Virus record (IMG/VR): IMGVR_UViG_3300030739_000024
Location: 1 to 38,074 of that record
Length of the DNA stretch: 38,074 nt
From: a virus
Reading direction: 5' to 3' (one strand)
The notes under the pieces were generated by a model that was given only the letters and a program-made list of their open reading frames with translations, had not been told where the DNA came from and ran no database searches. Positions 16,194 through 25,814 of this stretch are shown here, piece after piece (the first letter of the stretch is position 1; each line of letters opens with the position of its first letter). Position numbers and translations under genes: made by a program.

Positions 16194-19100
16194 ATGGCTC
16201 TACCCGCGCTGGATCTATCGCAGTTCGCCCCGGCGGCTGCGAACAACCCGTTGCCTGCAGCTACGCTTTCCCCGGCCACCCTGCCGGGATCGTCGACGCT
16301 ACCGCAACTGGATCTATCGCAGTTCAGCGCCGCGCCACCCGCGCCGGCGGCACCCGATCGCAGCGGTATTGGGGAAGTCGCCACCGGCGCGGTGCGCGGG
16401 CTGGCGGTCGACCTGCCGCAGATCGCGGGTAAGGCGCTGCAGTTTGTCAGTCCTGATGGCAGCGCAGTCAATCAATTCGGTCAAGGGCTCGTGGATAACG
16501 CCACGATGCGTGGCCAGTCAGCAGGGCTCACGCTCAACCCGAGCCAACACGGCGGCGTAACGAACTTCCTCGCGCAAGGCGCCGAGGGGCTTACGAGCGC
16601 CTTAGCGATTCCTGCAGCGGTATCAGCGGGGGTGGCTGCTGCACCCGAAGTGGTTGCCGGCGCAGCTGGTGCGGCGGGGCTTGCCGCCGGCGGCTTGGTG
16701 TTCGGCGCCGCGAGTGGCCAGGATACGCTCGAGCAGGCGAAGGCCAAGGGCGTGTCGCCCGACGATGCCCGCACCGCCGCATGGCTCAACGCCGGCGCGA
16801 CGGCCGCATCGCAAGTCGCGCTCGGCGCGGTAGGCGGCAAATTCCTCGGGCTGCTCGGCTCGGCCGCGGGCAAGGTCGTGGGTACCGATGGCGCGTCGCT
16901 CACCGGCCAGATCATGGACCAGCTCACCGGCCAGGATGGCATCGTCAAGCCGTTCCTCAAGTCGCTCCCTGGCGCCGCGGCCGAAGCGGTGGGGATTGGC
17001 GCGGCGCAGGCAGCCGCCACCGGCGAGATCAATCAGCAGTACGGCATTGACGACACCGGGCCGCTGCAAGCGGTCAAAGACTCGATCGTGCCGATGCTGG
17101 GCATGGCCGCAGCCGCCGCGCCGCTGGGCTTGGTGGGGCGCGCGCTGGCCGTGCGCAGTGCGGTACAACGTAGCGCGACGCTGGCGCACCCCGATACCGC
17201 GCCTGAGATCCGTAGTCAGCTCGCCGATCAGTACGCCACCGCCCTGGCCGCACCCGGCACGCCGGAAGCCCAGCAGGCGGCAGCAGCGTTTCGTACCAAT
17301 GCCGAGAACGCGATTCAAGGCCAGCTCCCCCTCCCCGTCAATTCGGAGCTATTCAATGCCGGTACCATCCCCGCGCAGGGCGCTCCAGCTGAGATCAACC
17401 CGCAAGGTCAAGGTGAGATCTTTCCCGGTGCGCCTGCCCCAGTGGATAATAATGCGCCGCCGGTGGCTGAGCCAGTCGCACCGAGCGTAGACCCGAATCA
17501 GCGGGATCTGGGTCTGCCGGTGCCGCCGACGCCCGAGGAAATGGCTGCGCGCCAAGCGGATCTGGCCAACCTGCACGATCAGGTCAAGTCAGCGCTTACC
17601 AACGCGGGCATCACGCCGGACGATGTGATGTCGCAGGCGGACTTCGCGCAGACCGGACAGGGTCAGGGCTTGAAGGGTCAGGCGCTGACCGATGCCTATG
17701 ATGCCTATACGAAAGATCCCGCGACGCAAGAAGCGGTGATGCGCAGCAACGCCGATAAGTATGAGACGCTCACGCAAGCCGCGCCCCCGACCACGCCCGA
17801 CTATGTGACCAACACGCAGATGTCGGACGCGATGCAGGCCGCGCTTAAGCAGCATGGCGAGGATCAGGCGTTATCCCAATTGGCGGAACAGCCCGCAGCC
17901 GCATTGTATGGCGATGCGGCGTTGGCACGAGTTGCCGGTGCCGCGATCAATCGCCGTGCCGGTGAAGCCGAAGCCGCCGCAGCTGAGGCGGGCACGATCC
18001 AGCCCGACGCGAACGCGCCGAAAACGCAGGCTAATATCAGCGACGACCTGGACGCGGTGAATGCCGAGCAAGGTTTCAGCACGACGGGCTCGGCCAAGGC
18101 CGGGTTTGAACGGCGCCTGGGTGCGCTCGACCTGACCTCGCTGCCGGACCACCAGTCGCAGATCGACAAGCTCGAGGCCGCCGCAAAAGACGCGCCCCCG
18201 GCCACGCAAGAGCGTATGAACGCGTTGCTGGCGAAGTGGAAAGCCGAATTGCCGGCGCCGGAAGATGCCTTGGCGAATGCGCCTGACCAGTCCGTACTGG
18301 ACGGCACGCACGGTGACACCCTCACCGACGAAACCGGTGCGCCGATCCCGGAAGGTGCGACGCTGGCTGATACGACCGGCGACCTGTATCCGCGCAACGA
18401 GTTTGGTCGCACAGCGCTGCAGGAGAACAGCCACTTTGCCAAGGCTACCGGGGCGGTGAACGGCGCCGCGGGCCACTACGCCAGCGCGCGGGTTAATATC
18501 GCCGCGGGTAAAGCCGCTACCGCCGGGGATCTGCCGGGTACCATCGCCGCGCTGGGGCGCAGCAAGAATGTTGTGATACAACGCATTGCCCAGTTGGCGC
18601 AGGGCTTGGCGGGGCACTCGATCAAGATTGACCCCGATGCGATGGAGCAGCAGCAGGTGCAGTCCAAGACCCAGAACGAGACCGCCAAGGCCGTGATCGG
18701 GCGGCTGGACGCGTTGCGCGCGATCAAGGCACGCTTTGAGGCGACCAAGATCGCGCCGGAAACGACGCGGGCCTACAGCAGCGACACGCCCGAGGCCTTC
18801 GCCAAGCGTGTGGGTAGCGACCAGCGTATGGCCGATATAAAGAACGGCGGCGTATTCCGGCAAGCCGTGCGCGACACCCCGGAATACGAGGCCAGCCACG
18901 ATGCGGGCGGCGAGGGGTTGACGCACCAGAACCTCGACGCCAAGATCGCCCAGGTGGAAGGTTTTATCAATTCGGATGGGAATGACGAAGCCGCATGGCG
19001 CCGTGAAGCGGGCCGTACGCCGCATGACGTCACACGCGTAGCAGGCAGCTACGACTCGTCGACCAAGACGGTCACCGTGCGCAGCGATTACGACGCCAGG

Positions 19101-22100
19101 AATGAGCACGTGCTCGGCCATGAGCTGACCCACGCCTTGACAGTGAAGGCCATCGATGCCCCCACCGAAGCGCAGCGCCCCGTGGTAGCCAAGCTGCAAA
19201 AGCTGTTCGAGCACGTCAAGGCATCGCTGGGCGACGAGCATTACGGCACGACTTCGATCCATGAGTTCGTGGCTGAGGGGATGTCTAATCCGAAATTTCA
19301 GCGCGAGCTGCATGGGCTCAAGTACCAGAACAGCAGTGTCTGGTCACGCTTCACCCAGCACGTCGCGGATCTGCTGGGGATCAAGCACGGCACGGCGTTC
19401 ACGGAGCTGTTGAACCTGCATGACGAGCTGCACAGTGAGGCCGATGCGCCGCAGGATCGTGCGCAACCCGGCGAGAATATCCACCCGGCCACCCCGGAAA
19501 CCGGCGAGCCTTCGCCCGGCACTGCCCGCGTGCTCGACAGTATGCCGGGCAACTTGTCGATCCACGATCAGGTACAAGCCGCCGCGGATAAGATGCGTGC
19601 GGTGGCCGCCGAGCTGCGCGCGCGTCAGCAGAGTGGGGCACGCCTATCGGAACTCGAGCAGGATCGACTGGCCGATGCCCAGTGGCACGGCAAGGGCCTC
19701 GACGCGCTTAACAATCTGCCGGGTGGGCCGCCGGATAACGAACACACCCAGGCGCTGCTGGGCTTTGCCAAGGAAGCCGAAACACCGTACAAGAAGTCGC
19801 CGCTGCGGCTCTACAAGGAAGGCACCCCCGGCGAGCCGAACCCGGCCCTGCAGTCGGCAATCGCGCGCTCGAGCAACGTCAATGACACGCTGGACGTGAT
19901 CGCCAAGAATAGCCGCGACCCTGAGGCCCGCGCGCTTGCCGCGAAGTACCAGGGCATGGGCCTGGACACCACGATCGAGCCGCAGCCCGAGCACCCGGCG
20001 GGTCCTGGCGTGGCGGGCGAGTTCGATCCGAACACCAACCATATCGACGTCTATCCGGCCGGGATGACAGAACACAACGTGTTGCACGAAGTCTCGCACG
20101 CCGCGACTTACGACGCCGTCGAGCAGGCGCAGACGATCGGCATGCCGCGCACGCAGCGCGAAGCGGAACTGAAACGCGGTTTGGGCGAACTCGAGGCCGT
20201 GCGCGCCTCGGCGGCCAGGATCGATCCGGCCCACTACGGGCTGAGTAACGTGCACGAGCTGATCGCTGAGGCGCGCAGCAACCCGGAATTTCAGGACTTC
20301 CTGCGCAACAACAGCGACGCGACGTCACCCAAGACGTTGTGGAATAAGTTCGTGGACGCCACGCGCAAGCTGCTAGGCCTGCCCGATAAGACCAACACGA
20401 CCAACTTCCTGGACCGTACGTTGACCGCAAGTAACACTTTCGACAAGCCTGATTCGTCGACGGGATTTCCGCTCGCGCCCAAGAGCCCGGCCGAGACGCT
20501 GTTCAACAAGTCGCCTAGCGGCGCGGCCCAGGTTACCGACGACCGGATCTCGCGGCTCACGCAGATGGCGGATAAGTTTGGGCTCAAGTTGTCGATCGAC
20601 CGCCTGAGGCTGTCGGCCTTTAAGAACCTGCTGGGCTGGAAGACGGTCGAGTACACCGCGGGGCGTGCCGATGCGAGCCCGCGCATGGTGGCCAATGGGG
20701 TCGCCGGCGCGATCCACGCTTACCTGAATGCGCACCATGTCATGGGGCTGGTCGCCCGGCATATCGAGGCACCCTTGAGCGACTATGCTGGGCGCCTGAA
20801 AACCCTGTTGCGTGGCGAAGGCAGCGCCGGTAAAGCGCGGGCGCTGAATGAGTGGATGTCAGCCATCGGCCTCGAGTCGAGTCGGATGGGGTCTGACTTC
20901 ACCCGGAATCACACGGACAACACCGAGCCCAAGGCCGAAGGCGGTCTAGGTCTTGATATCCCGGCTAAGTACAAACCGGCGGTCGACGAGATCCACCGCG
21001 AATTCACCAAGCTGCGGCAAGCCAACCCGAAGGCCGCCCAGGCGCTAATCGACGGTGCGAAGCTGACCCGCAAATCGCTAATCGAGAATGTCTCGACGAT
21101 CGTACGCACGCGCCTCGATAACGCAGCGGGTACGGCAACGCGGCTTTCGGCTGAGTTGAATCGCATGGCGCCCGATGATGCGTTGCGCGCCGCGCAAGAA
21201 GCGAAGGTGAACAACGCCAACCTGGAGAGCCTGCTGGCCCACACCCACGCTGAGGGACTGGACCTTGAGGACAAGTCATTGGTCAAAGAACGCGGCGTCG
21301 GCGTGGCGGGGTTCCACGACCGTGCCACTGCTGCGCTGGCGCAGCGCCTGGACGCCGCGTTTGCCGCCGCGCGCCAGCTGCCCGAAGGCAGCCCGCTGCG
21401 TGCCCAGCTTACCGAGTTTGAGAGCATGTACCGCGCGCAGTCGGCCGCGCCCTACTTCGCGCTGACCCGTAACGGCGGCCACTTCGTCTCGCTGCACTTC
21501 CGCAATATGGACGAAGCGACCCAGGCCAAGCTGCAGCAGGCTATGGTAGGCTCGGGTGCGATGCTGGGCGACCTCATGGGTGGTCAGACCCATGCGTTTA
21601 TCCGGGTCAAGAACGCCGACCAATCGGTGGGCCTGCGCCGCAAGCTCGAGGCGGCCGGCGGCGGCAAGGTCTTCGGCGGTTCCAACGGCTTGCTGGCCGA
21701 TAAGAATATGGTCAGCGCGGCCGGTACCAGTCAGGTGATGCGGGATCTGCTGGCCAACTTGCAGGATGCCGTCGATCAGAACCCTCACATCACGGGCGCA
21801 GCGGCCGACGAGATGAAAGCCACATTGACGCGGCAGGTGCTCTCGCTGCTGCCCGAGACCTCGTCGCGTTCGGCCAAGATGCAACGCACTGGGGTGGCCG
21901 GCTACAATGCCGACTTTCTGGGCAGCTTCGCCAAGTGGTCGCAGGGTGCGATCCAGAACACCTCGCAGATCTATGCGCAGCGCGCCTTCGATGGTGCGTT
22001 CAAGCAGATGGGGGATGCCGCGGCCAACACCGCCAAGACCAATGACACCGACCTGCAGAACCGTACCCAGATGATCGGCGACGAGCTGCGCACGCGTTAC

Positions 22101-23738
22101 GCTAACGGCATGAAGCCGATGGACAACTCGGCGGTGAATCTGATCAACGCATTTGGCCACACGTTCTATCTGGCCATCTCGCCCGCCTACCTGATCCGCG
22201 CTATGGCGCAGCCTTTCCACCGTGCGATGCCCTATATCGGCTCGCGCTACGGCAACGTCAATGCCTCCAAGGAGATCGCTGGCGCGACCGGCACCGCGAT
22301 CAAGATCATCGCCAACACGATCCGTATGAACAGCAAGGATGGCCTGCAAGGCTTGCTGCAGAACGGCATGAAGTTCGATAACCTCGGCCTGCCGGACTCG
22401 CACGTCACGTTCTTGCAAGAGCTGCACGATCGCGGCGAGCTGAATCTGGGGCAGGCCCGCCAGCTGCAGATGATGGACATGGGCGGCAGTCAGATCATGC
22501 AGAATCTGACCCGCATGGCCAGCATGACCGCGCAGTACGCTGAGATGGCAGGGCGCATCGTCACTGGGTTGGCAGCGTTCCGACTCGCCGAGAAAGGCTC
22601 GAGTAATGTCACGCAAGCCGGGCGCGCGGCGAACACCGAGTATGCGATCGGCGCCATCCACAACACGATGGATAACTTCGATCAGTACAACACGGCGCGA
22701 CAGATCGGCAAGTATGGTTTTGCAGGTAAGGTCACACCGCTATTTACGGCCTTCATGAACTATGACCTACAAACCATGCAGCAGATCGCCCGCACGGTGC
22801 ACGATGGTGTTTTTAACGTGGATCAGTCGGCAGCAGGTGTTCAGCGCTCAGCCGAAGCGAAGAAGGAGTTTGCGACCTTGTTCGCCACCACCGCGATGAT
22901 CTCGGGGGCGATGGGGCTGCCGTTCGTCAACGCGTTCGCCGGGGTCTACAACTCGCTCAATAGCGCCTTTGGCAACCAGAATGACCCGAGCGACATTCGG
23001 ATCGATGCCCAGCACTTCCTGGCGAACCTGTTTGGCCAGAACGGCGGCGATCTGGTAGCGCATGGCCTGGGGCACGTCTTGAACATGGACACCTCGACGT
23101 TCGGGCTGCAGGACTTGTTGCCGGGGTCCGAATTCCTCGCCAGCCGCCAGAAGCTCCAAGACCGCTTGGCGGACCAGTCCCAGCAGTTGATCGGTCCCGC
23201 GCTCAATGCCGGTGTGGATATCCTGACAGCCACCAACAAGATGCTCGATGGCCACTACGTGAAGGGCATCGAGCAGGCACTGCCTTCGGGGATTAAGCCC
23301 TACTTCAAGGCCGCCGATCTGGCGACCAATGGCTACACCAACAGCCAGGGCGATCCGTTGCCGGGCCCGGCGCCGAGTGGCTGGGCGATCGGGTTGCAGG
23401 CGGCGGGCTTCCGTACCGAGGCCAAGGCGGTGCGCGATGACAAACAGGAATTCGTGTCGGCCCAGGCCGAGAAGCTCGCCGACCGGCGTGCACTGATCGC
23501 CGATCGCTTTTACAAGGCCACGCAGCCCGGCAACCAGGGCGATATGCCGGGTGTGATGGCCGATGTCGCAGCCTACAACGCGGCGAACCCTACCCAGCCG
23601 ATGCGCGATCTGGCTGGGGGCTTGCGCACCAAGATACAGGACTTGGCGTTGGGTAACGTGGCGGGTAGCGGGGTAGCCCTGAATCGTGGCCAGTTCGTCT
23701 CGATGCTGCCGAAGTTGCAATTTGGCCCCAGCCAGTGA
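16194..23738 (+). CDS. Giant 2514-residue internal virion protein with two metalloprotease-like domains
   Basis: This is the largest gene in the window. The N-terminus has LPxLDLSQF twice (residues 3-11 and 36-44). Hydrophobic Ala/Gly-rich segments lie at about 131-176 and 297-321. Two zincin-like domains follow: HELTH at 976-980 with downstream HEFVAE (Glu1027), and HEVSH at 1298-1302 with HELIAE (Glu1359). Their shared flanks (SNPKFQ/SNPEFQ, then WSRFTQHVADLLG/WNKFVDATRKLLG) show a domain duplication. The C-terminal half is helical, with PLFTAF at 2182-2187 and hydrophobic stretches near 1987-2005 and 2228-2257. Large polyvalent phage proteins of this type are typically ejected with the DNA. 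No RNA polymerase motifs were noticed. Ejection and protease activity are inference. Confidence 0.8.
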   Translation: MALPALDLSQFAPAAANNPLPAATLSPATLPGSSTLPQLDLSQFSAAPPAPAAPDRSGIGEVATGAVRGLAVDLPQIAGKALQFVSPDGSAVNQFGQGLVDNATMRGQSAGLTLNPSQHGGVTNFLAQGAEGLTSALAIPAAVSAGVAAAPEVVAGAAGAAGLAAGGLVFGAASGQDTLEQAKAKGVSPDDARTAAWLNAGATAASQVALGAVGGKFLGLLGSAAGKVVGTDGASLTGQIMDQLTGQDGIVKPFLKSLPGAAAEAVGIGAAQAAATGEINQQYGIDDTGPLQAVKDSIVPMLGMAAAAAPLGLVGRALAVRSAVQRSATLAHPDTAPEIRSQLADQYATALAAPGTPEAQQAAAAFRTNAENAIQGQLPLPVNSELFNAGTIPAQGAPAEINPQGQGEIFPGAPAPVDNNAPPVAEPVAPSVDPNQRDLGLPVPPTPEEMAARQADLANLHDQVKSALTNAGITPDDVMSQADFAQTGQGQGLKGQALTDAYDAYTKDPATQEAVMRSNADKYETLTQAAPPTTPDYVTNTQMSDAMQAALKQHGEDQALSQLAEQPAAALYGDAALARVAGAAINRRAGEAEAAAAEAGTIQPDANAPKTQANISDDLDAVNAEQGFSTTGSAKAGFERRLGALDLTSLPDHQSQIDKLEAAAKDAPPATQERMNALLAKWKAELPAPEDALANAPDQSVLDGTHGDTLTDETGAPIPEGATLADTTGDLYPRNEFGRTALQENSHFAKATGAVNGAAGHYASARVNIAAGKAATAGDLPGTIAALGRSKNVVIQRIAQLAQGLAGHSIKIDPDAMEQQQVQSKTQNETAKAVIGRLDALRAIKARFEATKIAPETTRAYSSDTPEAFAKRVGSDQRMADIKNGGVFRQAVRDTPEYEASHDAGGEGLTHQNLDAKIAQVEGFINSDGNDEAAWRREAGRTPHDVTRVAGSYDSSTKTVTVRSDYDARNEHVLGHELTHALTVKAIDAPTEAQRPVVAKLQKLFEHVKASLGDEHYGTTSIHEFVAEGMSNPKFQRELHGLKYQNSSVWSRFTQHVADLLGIKHGTAFTELLNLHDELHSEADAPQDRAQPGENIHPATPETGEPSPGTARVLDSMPGNLSIHDQVQAAADKMRAVAAELRARQQSGARLSELEQDRLADAQWHGKGLDALNNLPGGPPDNEHTQALLGFAKEAETPYKKSPLRLYKEGTPGEPNPALQSAIARSSNVNDTLDVIAKNSRDPEARALAAKYQGMGLDTTIEPQPEHPAGPGVAGEFDPNTNHIDVYPAGMTEHNVLHEVSHAATYDAVEQAQTIGMPRTQREAELKRGLGELEAVRASAARIDPAHYGLSNVHELIAEARSNPEFQDFLRNNSDATSPKTLWNKFVDATRKLLGLPDKTNTTNFLDRTLTASNTFDKPDSSTGFPLAPKSPAETLFNKSPSGAAQVTDDRISRLTQMADKFGLKLSIDRLRLSAFKNLLGWKTVEYTAGRADASPRMVANGVAGAIHAYLNAHHVMGLVARHIEAPLSDYAGRLKTLLRGEGSAGKARALNEWMSAIGLESSRMGSDFTRNHTDNTEPKAEGGLGLDIPAKYKPAVDEIHREFTKLRQANPKAAQALIDGAKLTRKSLIENVSTIVRTRLDNAAGTATRLSAELNRMAPDDALRAAQEAKVNNANLESLLAHTHAEGLDLEDKSLVKERGVGVAGFHDRATAALAQRLDAAFAAARQLPEGSPLRAQLTEFESMYRAQSAAPYFALTRNGGHFVSLHFRNMDEATQAKLQQAMVGSGAMLGDLMGGQTHAFIRVKNADQSVGLRRKLEAAGGGKVFGGSNGLLADKNMVSAAGTSQVMRDLLANLQDAVDQNPHITGAAADEMKATLTRQVLSLLPETSSRSAKMQRTGVAGYNADFLGSFAKWSQGAIQNTSQIYAQRAFDGAFKQMGDAAANTAKTNDTDLQNRTQMIGDELRTRYANGMKPMDNSAVNLINAFGHTFYLAISPAYLIRAMAQPFHRAMPYIGSRYGNVNASKEIAGATGTAIKIIANTIRMNSKDGLQGLLQNGMKFDNLGLPDSHVTFLQELHDRGELNLGQARQLQMMDMGGSQIMQNLTRMASMTAQYAEMAGRIVTGLAAFRLAEKGSSNVTQAGRAANTEYAIGAIHNTMDNFDQYNTARQIGKYGFAGKVTPLFTAFMNYDLQTMQQIARTVHDGVFNVDQSAAGVQRSAEAKKEFATLFATTAMISGAMGLPFVNAFAGVYNSLNSAFGNQNDPSDIRIDAQHFLANLFGQNGGDLVAHGLGHVLNMDTSTFGLQDLLPGSEFLASRQKLQDRLADQSQQLIGPALNAGVDILTATNKMLDGHYVKGIEQALPSGIKPYFKAADLATNGYTNSQGDPLPGPAPSGWAIGLQAAGFRTEAKAVRDDKQEFVSAQAEKLADRRALIADRFYKATQPGNQGDMPGVMADVAAYNAANPTQPMRDLAGGLRTKIQDLALGNVAGSGVALNRGQFVSMLPKLQFGPSQ
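16209..16325 (+). repeat. 18-base direct repeat encoding LDLSQF twice
   Basis: CTGGATCTATCGCAGTTC occurs at 16209-16226 and again at 16308-16325, exactly 99 bases apart and in the same frame. It encodes LDLSQF within the wider peptide motif LPxLDLSQF at the N-terminus of the giant protein. Confidence 0.85.
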
Positions 23739-23798
23739 GCCAGTGTGGTTTATCGTACCAATTAGTTGTACACTTCCGTAACTTCCCGTGGGGTGCTT

Positions 23799-24383
23799 GT
23801 GAGCTGTTGCGACCATAAAGATTACTGTGTCGGTGCCGGTGAGACATTCCACCCCACAATACGTTGGGGGCAATCGTTGCTCACGAGCGTACCTGTCACC
23901 GGGATCACCAACGCGACCCCAGCAGTGGTTACGGTGCCCGCGCATAACATGCCCCAGGGCTGGCCATGCGCGCTGATCGGCGTCGCCGGCATGATCCAAA
24001 TTAACGCCCCCAAGTACCCGCCGCGTCCTAGTGACTACCAGCAGGGCAATGTGGTCGATGAAAATACGATCGCGCTCAACGGGGTCTCGAGCAACAATTT
24101 CAGCGCGTACCTATCGGGCGGCGACCTCGTCTACGCCACGCCGGTGCCGCTGGTGGGCATGGGTGCCCAGCTGACGATCTGGGACACGCCCGACAAGAAC
24201 GACACGCCGCTCGTGACGCTCACGCTCGGCAGTGGCATCACGATCGACACCGACGCGTTCACGATCAGCCCGGTGCTACAGACCGCGGGCCTGCCCTGGA
24301 CGCAAGGTTACTTCGATCTGGACATGACCGACGCGAGTGGCATCGTGACCCGGATCCTGACCGGCACCCTCGAAATCAACTGA
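23799..24383 (+). CDS. Tail appendage protein, FCCH/LtfC-like beta protein
   Basis: This is a 194-residue beta protein. The proposed GTG 23799 gives MSCCDHKDYCVGAGETF and follows a GTGGGGTG stretch (23788-23795). TTG 23766 and GTG 23793 are in-frame alternatives. Residues about 25-105 (ITNATPAVVTVPAHNMPQGW, then VVDENTIALNGVSSNNFSAYLSGG) resemble the FCCH-like beta domain commonly annotated in phage tail proteins. The C-terminal GITIDTDAFTISPVL and YFDLDMTDASGIVTRILTGTLEI segments resemble the LtfC-type beta-sandwich. Position at the start of the fibre cluster suggests a fibre-attachment protein. Names are from pattern memory, not from a search. Confidence 0.65.
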   Translation: MSCCDHKDYCVGAGETFHPTIRWGQSLLTSVPVTGITNATPAVVTVPAHNMPQGWPCALIGVAGMIQINAPKYPPRPSDYQQGNVVDENTIALNGVSSNNFSAYLSGGDLVYATPVPLVGMGAQLTIWDTPDKNDTPLVTLTLGSGITIDTDAFTISPVLQTAGLPWTQGYFDLDMTDASGIVTRILTGTLEIN

Positions 24384-24391
24384 GACCCCCC

Positions 24392-24601
24392 ATGGCGCTT
24401 ATCAACGTGTTGGTAGATGGCAAGATCGAACAACGTGACGAATCCGAACTCGTAAAGAGTACCGGTGGTCACGAGAATGACAATGAAGTCGCTACCTGGG
24501 TCGAGTATCGCTTCCCTGGCAGCGACGATATCGTACACCGCAGCGCACACGTAACGCTGAAACAGGTGTTTGCTGACGGCATGATTGCCGAGTTTCAATA
24601 A
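24392..24601 (+). CDS. Small hypothetical protein, 69 residues
   Basis: The ATG at 24392 lies 8 bases after the preceding stop, with no strong ribosome binding site (ACCCCCC precedes it), so it may rely on coupling. The protein is charged, with alternating strands and turns (INVLVDGKIEQRDESELVKSTG, then ATWVEYRFPGSDD) and no membrane segment. No family is recognised. Its position among fibre genes suggests a small tail accessory protein. Confidence 0.6.
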   Translation: MALINVLVDGKIEQRDESELVKSTGGHENDNEVATWVEYRFPGSDDIVHRSAHVTLKQVFADGMIAEFQ

Positions 24602-24619
24602 CCTTCTGGGAGTAATGAC

Positions 24620-25081
24620 ATGGCTGCGAACGTTCAAGCAATGTGCACCAGTTTCAAACAGGACCTGCTGAACGGCTTGCACGCGTTCGGCACCACGGTC
24701 GTGCGTGCGGCGACCACCGCCGACTCGTTCAAGGCTGCGCTGTATCTGGCCGGTAGCTCGATCGGCGCCGCCACCACGGCCTACTCGGCGACCGGCGAAG
24801 TCTCGGGCACGGGCTACACGGCCGGTGGTGTGGCAGTCACGTTCGGTACCGCGCCCTCGACCTCGGGCACCTCGGCGATCGTCACCCCCTCGGCCTCGAT
24901 CGTCTACACCGGCGTGACCCTGGCGACCTCGTTCGATACCGTGCTGATCTACAACAACTCGGCCGCTGGCAAGAACGCCGTGTCGGCCCACACGTTCGGC
25001 GCGCAGACCATCACGGCCGGCACGTTGACGCTGACGATGCCAACCAATGCGGTCGGCACCGCGCTGATCGAGATCGACTGA
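24620..25081 (+). CDS. Fibre-type structural protein, 153 residues
   Basis: The ATG follows GGGAG by about seven bases. The first 25 residues are mixed, and the rest is Ala/Gly/Thr/Ser-rich beta (TTADSFKAALYLAGSSIGAATTAYSATGEVSGTGYTAGG) ending in GTALIEID. This pattern is common in small conserved phage tail-fibre or virion proteins. It is followed immediately by the C1q-like fibre gene, one base after its stop. Specific function is unknown. Confidence 0.65.
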   Translation: MAANVQAMCTSFKQDLLNGLHAFGTTVVRAATTADSFKAALYLAGSSIGAATTAYSATGEVSGTGYTAGGVAVTFGTAPSTSGTSAIVTPSASIVYTGVTLATSFDTVLIYNNSAAGKNAVSAHTFGAQTITAGTLTLTMPTNAVGTALIEID

Positions 25082-25082
25082 G

Positions 25083-25814
25083 ATGGCTTGGCAAATCGCG
25101 GATCGGGTCAAGGAAACCACCACCTCTACAGGTACGGGGGCCTTGACGCTGGCTGGCGCAATCGCAGGCTACAACCCATTCAGCTCCATCATGGGCAACG
25201 GCGACACCTGTTTTTACGCCCTCTCCGCGGTGAATGCCGGCGGCGTGGCCACGGGTGCCTTTGAAATCGGCATCGGCACCTACGCGACCTCAGGCAACAC
25301 GCTGACGCGTACCACGATTCTGGCGTCTTCGAACGCGGGCGCAGCGGTGTCGCTGGCGGCGGGCACCACCCAGGTGTGGATGGATGTACCGGCTTCGTAC
25401 TTTAAGGGTCCGATTTTCAGCGCGTATCAAAGTTCGGCGCAGACCTTGGCCAGCGCTACGATCACGAAACTTTCGCTGCAGTCGAAGGCATTTGACCCGA
25501 CCTCGGCATTCGACAACGTGACCAACTACCGGTTCCAGCCACTGCTGGCTGGGTATTATCAGGTTACGGGCGCATTTTTTAATGCCGGCACGGCCTGTGA
25601 GATGGTTGCGTATGTCTACAAGAATGGCGCGGTGTCTCAACGTGGCGCAGATTCGGGTGCATCCGCGTTTGGCGCCACTGTGAACGCGCTGGTATTTTTG
25701 AATGGCAGCACAGACTATATCGAGCTGTATGGCTTCATGGGCACCGGGCAGGCGCTGCTAACAGGGCCGTCCCTTACCTTCTTCCAGGCCGCTTTGGTTC
25801 GGGGAGCATACTGA
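25083..25814 (+). CDS. Tail fibre protein with C1q-like C-terminal domain
   Basis: This is a 243-residue protein. Residues 1-105 (IADRVKETTTSTGTGALTLAG and TGAFEIGIGTYATSGNTLTRTTILASSNAG) match a phage fibre N-terminal module. Residues about 108-243 (FDPTSAFDNVTNYRFQPLLAGYYQVTGAFF and VNALVFLNGSTDYIELYGF) match a C1q/TNF-like jelly-roll domain, a trimeric fold often used by phages for receptor binding. The gene's stop overlaps the start of the 57-residue gene that follows, a coupled arrangement. The domain assignment is by pattern. Confidence 0.75.
   Translation: MAWQIADRVKETTTSTGTGALTLAGAIAGYNPFSSIMGNGDTCFYALSAVNAGGVATGAFEIGIGTYATSGNTLTRTTILASSNAGAAVSLAAGTTQVWMDVPASYFKGPIFSAYQSSAQTLASATITKLSLQSKAFDPTSAFDNVTNYRFQPLLAGYYQVTGAFFNAGTACEMVAYVYKNGAVSQRGADSGASAFGATVNALVFLNGSTDYIELYGFMGTGQALLTGPSLTFFQAALVRGAY

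Noticed and set aside
16194-23738. Possible N4-like virion RNA polymerase in the giant protein
   Set aside because: N4-type capsid suggested this, but no T7-like polymerase motifs were noticed by eye, while zinc-metalloprotease motifs are clear.
23739-23798. Weak hairpin and possible promoter after the giant gene
   Set aside because: Only a 5-bp AGTGT/ACACT pairing with a long loop and no T-run; no matching -35/-10 pair.
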